The translations under genes were made by a program, and so were the position numbers. Positions 5,789 through 9,836 of a stretch of DNA of 9,836 nucleotides are shown here, piece after piece (the stretch's first letter is position 1; every line of letters begins with the position of its first letter). Location: NCBI GenBank assembly GCA_035646535.1, contig DASRPD010000066.1, positions 1-9,836 of the forward strand, read 5' to 3'. The notes below the pieces were generated by a model. The model was not told the origin of the DNA. It made no database searches and worked only from the letters and a program-made list of their open reading frames with translations. This stretch comes from DASRPD01 sp035646535. GTDB lineage: Bacteria; Actinomycetota; Acidimicrobiia; IMCC26256; JANYLB01.

Positions 5789-6864
5789 GGCAACTCCTCG
5801 AGTGCCTCGCCCAGAGCGGCGAGGAACGTGTCGTTCTCCTCTGGGGTACCCATCGTGACGCGCAAGCAGCCTTCCACGCGATCCCAGTCCGAGAAGTCAC
5901 GGACGACCACGTCACGATCGACGAGCGCCTGCCACACGGCGTGACCGTCTCCGTCGACCCGGAACAGCAGGAAGTTCGCGCCGGACGGAAAGACCGTGAT
6001 CCCGTCCATCTCGCCCAGCGCCGTAAAGAGCCGCTCTCGTTCCTCGACGAGGCGGGCGACACGCACATCCATCTCGGCCGAGTACTCGAGCGCGACGATC
6101 CCGGCGGCCTGGGTGGCGACATCGAGGTGGTACGGCAGCACGACCTTGTCCAGCTCGGCGACTACCTCGCGCGCGGCCACGCAGCACCCGAGACGCAGGG
6201 CGGCGAGCGACCACACCTTGGAGTAGGTCCGCACGACGACGAGACCCACGTCGTCGCCCACGAGATCGAGCGCGCTGTCGTGGGCGAACTCTCCGTAGGC
6301 CTCGTCGACGACGACGAGACCCGGAGCGACATCCAAGATGGCCTCCACCGTCGCGCGCGGGTCGATGGTGCCCGTCGGGTTGTTCGGGCTGCAGAGGAAG
6401 ACGACCTCGGGTCGATCACTCACGATGCGGGCGCGCGCGGCGTCGATGTCGATGTCGAAGCGATCGTCACGATCGGCAGTGAGCACCGTGGTGGAGGTGA
6501 TGCGAGCGATGTGGGAGTGCAGTGCGTAGGTGGGTTCGAACACGAGCGCGCGCCGGCCCGGACCGCCGTAGGTCAACAGCAACGTCTGGAGCACCTCGTT
6601 GGAACCGTTGGCGCAGAAGACGCGCTCGGCCGGTTGTTCGAGACGTCGGGCAACGGCCGCACGCAATCGGCTCGCGGCGCGGTCGGGGTATCGGTGCAGG
6701 GGGGCGGCACGCAGCGCGGCCAGCCACGCGTCGACGAACGCGGGCGGAGGCGGGTACGGACTCTCGTTCGTGTTGAGTCGAACGGAGACGTCGAGCTGCG
6801 GCGAGTGGTAGCCCTCGAGCGCGCGAAGATCGTCTCGCGGGCGGATCGTGATCTGCCTGGTCAT
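5785..6864 (-). CDS. hisC: HisC: histidinol-phosphate aminotransferase
   Basis: The 359-residue class I/II PLP enzyme transfers an amino group from glutamate to imidazole acetol phosphate, giving histidinol phosphate. Lys216 in RTYSKVWSLAALRLG binds PLP. SPNNPTG (159-165) and VVVDEAYGEF (184-193, with Asp187 and Tyr190) hold the cofactor, and Arg335 in LRVTMGT binds the carboxylate. NTNESPYPPP near the N-terminus is the usual substrate-lid segment. Length is typical. The ATG overlaps the hisD stop by 4 nt (ATGA) and the gene ends overlapping hisB, so all three are translationally coupled. Some HisC paralogues act on aromatic amino acids, but the operon context supports the histidine role. Confidence 0.97.
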   Translation of the reverse strand: MTRQITIRPRDDLRALEGYHSPQLDVSVRLNTNESPYPPPPAFVDAWLAALRAAPLHRYPDRAASRLRAAVARRLEQPAERVFCANGSNEVLQTLLLTYGGPGRRALVFEPTYALHSHIARITSTTVLTADRDDRFDIDIDAARARIVSDRPEVVFLCSPNNPTGTIDPRATVEAILDVAPGLVVVDEAYGEFAHDSALDLVGDDVGLVVVRTYSKVWSLAALRLGCCVAAREVVAELDKVVLPYHLDVATQAAGIVALEYSAEMDVRVARLVEERERLFTALGEMDGITVFPSGANFLLFRVDGDGHAVWQALVDRDVVVRDFSDWDRVEGCLRVTMGTPEENDTFLAALGEALEELP

Positions 6865-8213
6865 CGCGAGCTCGCCCCGCCGACAGTCGAGTCGTCGACC
6901 GTCGGCCCATCGACAGTAGCGTCGTCTTCCTCGGCGCGAATCTCGATCGAGCGCGCGTGCGCGTCGAGACCTTCGGCCCGGGCGATGCGCGCTGCGGCCT
7001 TCCCGACCGGCCCCCGCACGCCGTCCTCGGTGGCCCGCACGACGTGGAGGTGACGGAGAAAGTCGTCAACCCGCAACGCGCTCGCAAAGCGCGCCGCACC
7101 GCCGGTGGGCAGCACGTGGTTCGCGCCGGCGACGTAGTCACCGAGCGCGGTCGCGGCGTACGGGCCGAGGAACACCGCGCCCGCATTGCGGATGGATCCG
7201 AGCAGTCGTTCCGGTTCGGTCGTGACGATCTCCAGGTGCTCCGGGGCGATCTCGTTCACCACCGCGAGCGCTTCGGTCTCGTCCCGAACGACGACCGCGC
7301 GCCCACCCGCTTCGAGCGCGGCGCGAACCTCGTCAGCATCGCGGACGTCACCGGCGTCGAGAAGTGCTCCGACGGCGTCGCTGACGGCGTCGGCGACATC
7401 GGGCTGGGAGGTGACGAGAATCGCGCGCCCGCCGGGACCGTGCTCAGCCTGCGCTACGAGATCGGCGGCGATGGCGTCACACGGTGCGGTGTGATCCGCG
7501 AGCACGACCAGCTCGGAGGGTCCGGCCGGGGATTCGATCCCGACCGTGCCGTCGCCCGCGACCTCCCGCTTGGCGGCATCCACGTACGCGTTGCCCGGAC
7601 CGACGATCAGGTCGACCCGACCGATGGTCTCGGTGCCGTAGGCCAACGCGCCGATGGCCTGCGCTCCTCCGACGCGGTAGATCTCGTCGACACCGGCGAT
7701 GGCGGCGGCGGCCAGGGTCACTTCGGGGATGCGACCGTCGGCCGCGGGGGGCACACACAGCGCGGTCCTGCCGACTCCGGCGACGCTCGCGGGGATCGCA
7801 GTCATCAGGACGCTCGACGGGTAGGTGGCCCGACCGCCGGGTGCGTAGAGGCCCGCTCGGTCGATCGGGCGGGTCAGCTCGCGCACCGTGATGCCATCCG
7901 CGTCGATCCCGGGCGGAACGGCCACTCCGGCCTGGCCCTCGTGGTAGGTGCGAATCCGACCGGCGGCCAGGTCCAGCGCGGCCCGCAGCTCACCCGGAAT
8001 TGCGCCCCGGGCCGCCTCCGCGTCCGCGAGGTCGACCGCGAATGTGTCGAGGCGACAGCCGTCGAACCGCTCGGTGTACTCGCACACGGCCGTGTCGCCG
8101 CGCGTGCGGACGTCGGCGAGGATCTGGTGTACCGCGTCGCGGACCGCCGGGTCGGGCACGACGCGCGCCGTCAGCTCGGCGCGCGCGCCGGCGGCGTCGA
8201 GTCGGCGAAGCAT
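6861..8213 (-). CDS. hisD: HisD: histidinol dehydrogenase
   Basis: The 450-residue zinc enzyme oxidises histidinol to histidine in two NAD-dependent steps, the end of the pathway. Zinc ligands align with E. coli HisD: Gln255 and His258 (AQAEHGPGG), Asp359 (LGDYVAGANH) and His419 (EGLDAHARSIEIR). The catalytic Glu325-His326 lies in NEIAPEHLEI. GPGNAYVDAAKREVAG (205-220) and GIESPAGPSEL (225-235) are family signatures. After the usual end (about residue 427) there is a tail of roughly 23 residues with pentapeptide repeats. GANH replaces the common GPNH near Asp359. The ATG at 8213 has no Shine-Dalgarno and a -10-like TACGAT in leaderless position. It is the first gene of the minus-strand hisD-C-B-A operon, divergent from a 65-residue gene. 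Confidence 0.98.
   Translation of the reverse strand: MLRRLDAAGARAELTARVVPDPAVRDAVHQILADVRTRGDTAVCEYTERFDGCRLDTFAVDLADAEAARGAIPGELRAALDLAAGRIRTYHEGQAGVAVPPGIDADGITVRELTRPIDRAGLYAPGGRATYPSSVLMTAIPASVAGVGRTALCVPPAADGRIPEVTLAAAAIAGVDEIYRVGGAQAIGALAYGTETIGRVDLIVGPGNAYVDAAKREVAGDGTVGIESPAGPSELVVLADHTAPCDAIAADLVAQAEHGPGGRAILVTSQPDVADAVSDAVGALLDAGDVRDADEVRAALEAGGRAVVVRDETEALAVVNEIAPEHLEIVTTEPERLLGSIRNAGAVFLGPYAATALGDYVAGANHVLPTGGAARFASALRVDDFLRHLHVVRATEDGVRGPVGKAAARIARAEGLDAHARSIEIRAEEDDATVDGPTVDDSTVGGASSR
6873..6917 (-). repeat. 15-bp coding tandem repeat in the hisD tail
   Basis: Three in-frame 15-nt units encode TVDGP (6903-6917), TVDDS (6888-6902) and TVGGA (6873-6887). They lie beyond the conserved HisD end and add a short acidic, probably disordered tail before the stop shared with hisC. 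Confidence 0.7.
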
Positions 8214-8219
8214 CGGGTC

Positions 8220-8225
8220 ATCGTA
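8220..8225 (-). promoter_or_regulatory. Possible -10 element of the his operon (leaderless)
   Basis: TACGAT on the minus strand is separated by exactly 6 nt from the hisD ATG at 8213, the same geometry as the ArsR promoter. No ribosome binding site is visible. I see no good -35 hexamer at 16-18 bp (the best candidate position reads AACCGG), so this is supported by the -10 and spacing only. Confidence 0.45.
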
Positions 8226-8265
8226 CCGGCGCCCCCTCGCGATCCGGTTGACTTTGCCGGAACCG

Positions 8266-8361
8266 TCGGCTTCGCCGGGAGTCCGGTCACCGGCCTTGCC
8301 AGGAGTCAGGTCCCCGGCCTTGCCAGGAGTCGGGTCCCCGGCCTTGCCAGGAGTCGGGGCG
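8266..8361. repeat. 24-bp tandem repeat between hisD and the divergent small gene
   Basis: Three near-identical 24-bp units begin at 8290, 8314 and 8338 (core CCGGCCTTGCCAGGAGTC). They differ only at the 19th base and in the last two bases of the third copy. A degenerate fourth unit (8266-8289) matches 18 of 24. They fill most of the 166-bp gap between the divergent starts. The gap otherwise holds only the possible hisD -10 and a TTGACT hexamer (8248-8253, + strand) without a good -10. Confidence 0.9.
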
Positions 8362-8379
8362 GCCCACCAGGCTGAGCGG

Positions 8380-8577
8380 ATGAACCGAGGCTCCGACCAT
8401 GCCGAGCTCGCAACCCTCCGCTCGCAGCTGACCGAGCTGACCGAGCGGGTGGTGATCGTCGCCGAGCGCTACGACGGCACCCCCGACTCCGCGATCGCGT
8501 CGGATCTGTTCACGGTGGAGCGCCAACTCGTCAGTGCCCGCCGAGCGATCGAGCGAGCCGTTCGCGCCCTCGCCTGA
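8380..8577 (+). CDS. Small helical hypothetical protein (65 aa) divergent from hisD
   Basis: I do not recognise the family firmly. The 65 residues form two likely helices: HAELATLRSQLTELTERVVIVAERYDG (about 7-33) and SAIASDLFTVERQLVSARRAIERAVRALA (about 37-65), joined by a GTPDS turn. Heptad-spaced Leu, Val and Ile suggest a coiled-coil hairpin. Small proteins of this shape next to his genes seem familiar from actinobacterial genomes, but that is memory, not proof. The ATG at 8380 is the first good start. No Shine-Dalgarno is visible and the same frame is open far upstream through the 24-bp repeats and across hisD antisense, so the true start is uncertain. Coding is supported by the low-complexity-free, helical composition and by the position between hisD and a convergent gene. 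Confidence 0.6.
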   Translation: MNRGSDHAELATLRSQLTELTERVVIVAERYDGTPDSAIASDLFTVERQLVSARRAIERAVRALA

Positions 8578-8587
8578 ACCAACCCGC

Positions 8588-8613
8588 GCCGGGCGGCCGC
8601 GGTTCCGCCGGGC
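8588..8613. terminator. Possible bidirectional terminator hairpin
   Basis: The arms 8588-8596 and 8605-8613 pair at 8 of 9 positions around an 8-nt loop. They lie in the 51-bp gap between two convergent genes (stops at 8577 and 8629). No T-run is present. At this GC content such hairpins arise by chance, so support is modest. Confidence 0.4.
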
Positions 8614-8628
8614 TCGGGAGCACGGCGC

Positions 8629-9825
8629 TCAGAAGTAGTCAATCATGGAAGGGCGCGGGCCGGAGAAGACCGCGTCGAGCGTGGCGCAGTCGTCGGTCGA
8701 GCCGGCGAGCGCCCCGATCCCGGCAAGATCGCGGGCGCTCAGGAATCCCGTGTAGAGGCCGGAGAGCGCGTGGATCCCGAGGCGCACCGCCCCGGTTCCG
8801 CCGCGGGTGAGTGAGCCCTTGCCGTGTGACACCTCGAGGATCCACCGGTCGTCGTTCCACGGCGCGAGCTCGTCGCGCAGCTCGAGGTGCACCGCAGCGG
8901 TCACGGCTCGTGGGTAGCCGCGCGCCGCGATCGCGGCACGGGCGTCCACCAACCTCGTCATCCAGTCGTTCGCGTCGCGCTCGGTGACGTCCTGTTCTCC
9001 GAGCACGAGGACCAGCCGCTCGGCGGACCCGCCGATGATGGTCACGGTCTCGGCCTGCATGGCGAATGAACCGATCGCGCGCCACAGGGTGAGCTCGGCA
9101 ACGACGTCGGTCGCGACGAGCTCGCTGACCTCGATCGTGTAGCCGAACGCGGATCCGCGCCTCCAGTGGCGGTACCGTGCGAAGCCGTCGACGCCGCCAT
9201 TCACGCCGTCGAACACGACCAGGTGTTCACCCGCTGTGCCGGGCTCGCCGCGGGAGTACTCATCGGGCCAGTACCAGTCGGGCCGGTCAACCCAACCCGT
9301 CCGCGCCGGCGCCGCCCGCCGGTAGCAGCCCCCCAGCGCGGGATAGTCGGCCGATGAGCCGGTCCGAAGCCGAGTGGGCTCGCCGCGCGGCAGCGTGGTG
9401 AGCACTCGGGTCGGCACGGTTCGCACCGGGAACCCACCGGCGAGCTCCCAGCCGGCACGCCGGTAGAAACCGGAGGTGGCAGGATGCAGGGAGCTCACCG
9501 CCTGGCCGGCGGTGTGCATCCGTTCGACCGCGGCGGCGAGGAGCGCGGAGGCGACGCCCGTGCTGCGGTGCTCCACCCTCACGGCAACGCCGGCGACGCC
9601 GCCCATCGGCACCGACCGGCCGCCGAAGAACTGGCCCATCGCGTGGATCGACAGGACTCCGGCGACCTCACCCCGTACGTCCACACCGAGGCTCACCCCC
9701 CGGGCGACGGCCGCGGCCAGCTTCGCCCGCGCCGCATCCGATGTCGCGCCGGCGAAGGCCTGCGCTCGGATCGCGAGCACCGCGTCGACGTCCTCGTCGG
9801 TCAAGACCCGTACCCGGTGGTCCAC
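8629..9825 (-). CDS. Eis-like GNAT N-acetyltransferase
   Basis: The 398-residue protein has the three-part Eis architecture: an N-terminal GNAT domain (about 1-135), a second GNAT-like domain (about 140-285) and a sterol-carrier-protein-like C-terminal domain (about 290-398). VRVEHRSTGVASALL (82-96) is the acetyl-CoA pyrophosphate loop. Tyr121 in SGFYRRAGW matches the Eis general acid (Tyr126 in M. tuberculosis). The chain ends in MIDYF, with Phe398 supplying the terminal carboxylate that acts as base in Eis. Eis enzymes acetylate amines, including aminoglycosides at several positions, but the natural substrate here is unknown and resistance should not be assumed. The GTG at 9825 is the best visible start. 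The frame stays open to the window edge, so a start a few codons further out is possible. Confidence 0.9.
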   Translation of the reverse strand: MDHRVRVLTDEDVDAVLAIRAQAFAGATSDAARAKLAAAVARGVSLGVDVRGEVAGVLSIHAMGQFFGGRSVPMGGVAGVAVRVEHRSTGVASALLAAAVERMHTAGQAVSSLHPATSGFYRRAGWELAGGFPVRTVPTRVLTTLPRGEPTRLRTGSSADYPALGGCYRRAAPARTGWVDRPDWYWPDEYSRGEPGTAGEHLVVFDGVNGGVDGFARYRHWRRGSAFGYTIEVSELVATDVVAELTLWRAIGSFAMQAETVTIIGGSAERLVLVLGEQDVTERDANDWMTRLVDARAAIAARGYPRAVTAAVHLELRDELAPWNDDRWILEVSHGKGSLTRGGTGAVRLGIHALSGLYTGFLSARDLAGIGALAGSTDDCATLDAVFSGPRPSMIDYF

Positions 9826-9836
9826 CGGCGCAGACT

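Noticed and set aside
4391..5944. A 517-codon plus-strand open frame opposite hisA, hisB and hisC.
   Set aside because: Long antisense frames are expected at this GC content. The translation has no recognisable motif and the minus-strand his genes are certain.
8266..8361. A CRISPR array.
   Set aside because: The units are directly adjacent 24-bp tandem repeats without unique spacers, and no cas genes are nearby.
6957..8375. A 472-codon plus-strand frame opposite hisD, ending in repeats.
   Set aside because: It is a shadow of hisD. Its composition is dominated by Arg, Gly, Asp and Val, with no domain.
8629..9825. An aminoglycoside-resistance gene (eis).
   Set aside because: The architecture is Eis-like, but most such chromosomal homologues have unknown natural substrates. 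Resistance cannot be inferred from sequence.
1..9836. A phage, insertion sequence, toxin-antitoxin or defence island.
   Set aside because: No transposase, integrase, terminal repeats, nuclease or toxin motif is seen on either strand. Gene content and composition are uniformly chromosomal.

Overview
The window is about two-thirds GC, with densely packed genes, frequent GTG starts, overlapping stop/start codons and at least one promoter that looks leaderless. With MscL, an Eis-like acetyltransferase and a PriA-like HisA, this points to a high-GC actinobacterium. Acidimicrobiia (Ilumatobacter-like) is my best guess, but nothing in the window proves the rank.

Layout, left to right. Positions 1-1407 (+) hold the C-terminal two-thirds of an oligopeptidase B-type serine peptidase, cut by the window edge. 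mscL (1450-1809, +), a mechanosensitive channel, follows. A very strong palindrome (1848-1900) separates mscL from a convergent double-hotdog acyl-CoA thioesterase (1936-2745, -), which itself contains a perfect 32-bp palindrome. Next is a minus-strand operon read right to left: ArsR-type repressor (3728-4048), SRPBCC/AHSA1 protein (3022-3747), VOC/glyoxalase-fold protein (2886-3227). It has a clear sigma70-like promoter overlapped by a dyad operator. A 73-residue helical protein (4100-4321, -) lies upstream.

The centre is a compact histidine operon on the minus strand: hisD (6861-8213), hisC (5785-6864), hisB (5207-5788), hisA (4472-5203). The first three genes overlap by 4 nt each, and hisB and hisA are 3 nt apart. 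These encode IGP dehydratase, histidinol-phosphate aminotransferase, histidinol dehydrogenase and the ProFAR isomerase. The IGP synthase genes hisH and hisF, usually beside hisA, are not here. Short tandem repeats occur at the 3' end of the operon (14-bp unit), in the hisD C-terminal tail (15-bp unit) and in the region upstream of hisD (24-bp unit).

Divergent from hisD is a 65-residue helical protein (8380-8577, +). It converges on a 398-residue Eis-like GNAT acetyltransferase (8629-9825, -) that reaches nearly to the window's end.

I found no mobile element, CRISPR array, tRNA, rRNA or defence system. Most of the window is ordinary chromosomal housekeeping sequence. The points worth a second look are the palindromes, the repeats around the his operon, the SRPBCC gene that lost its stop, and the broken his gene order. 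No gap between genes exceeds 170 bp.
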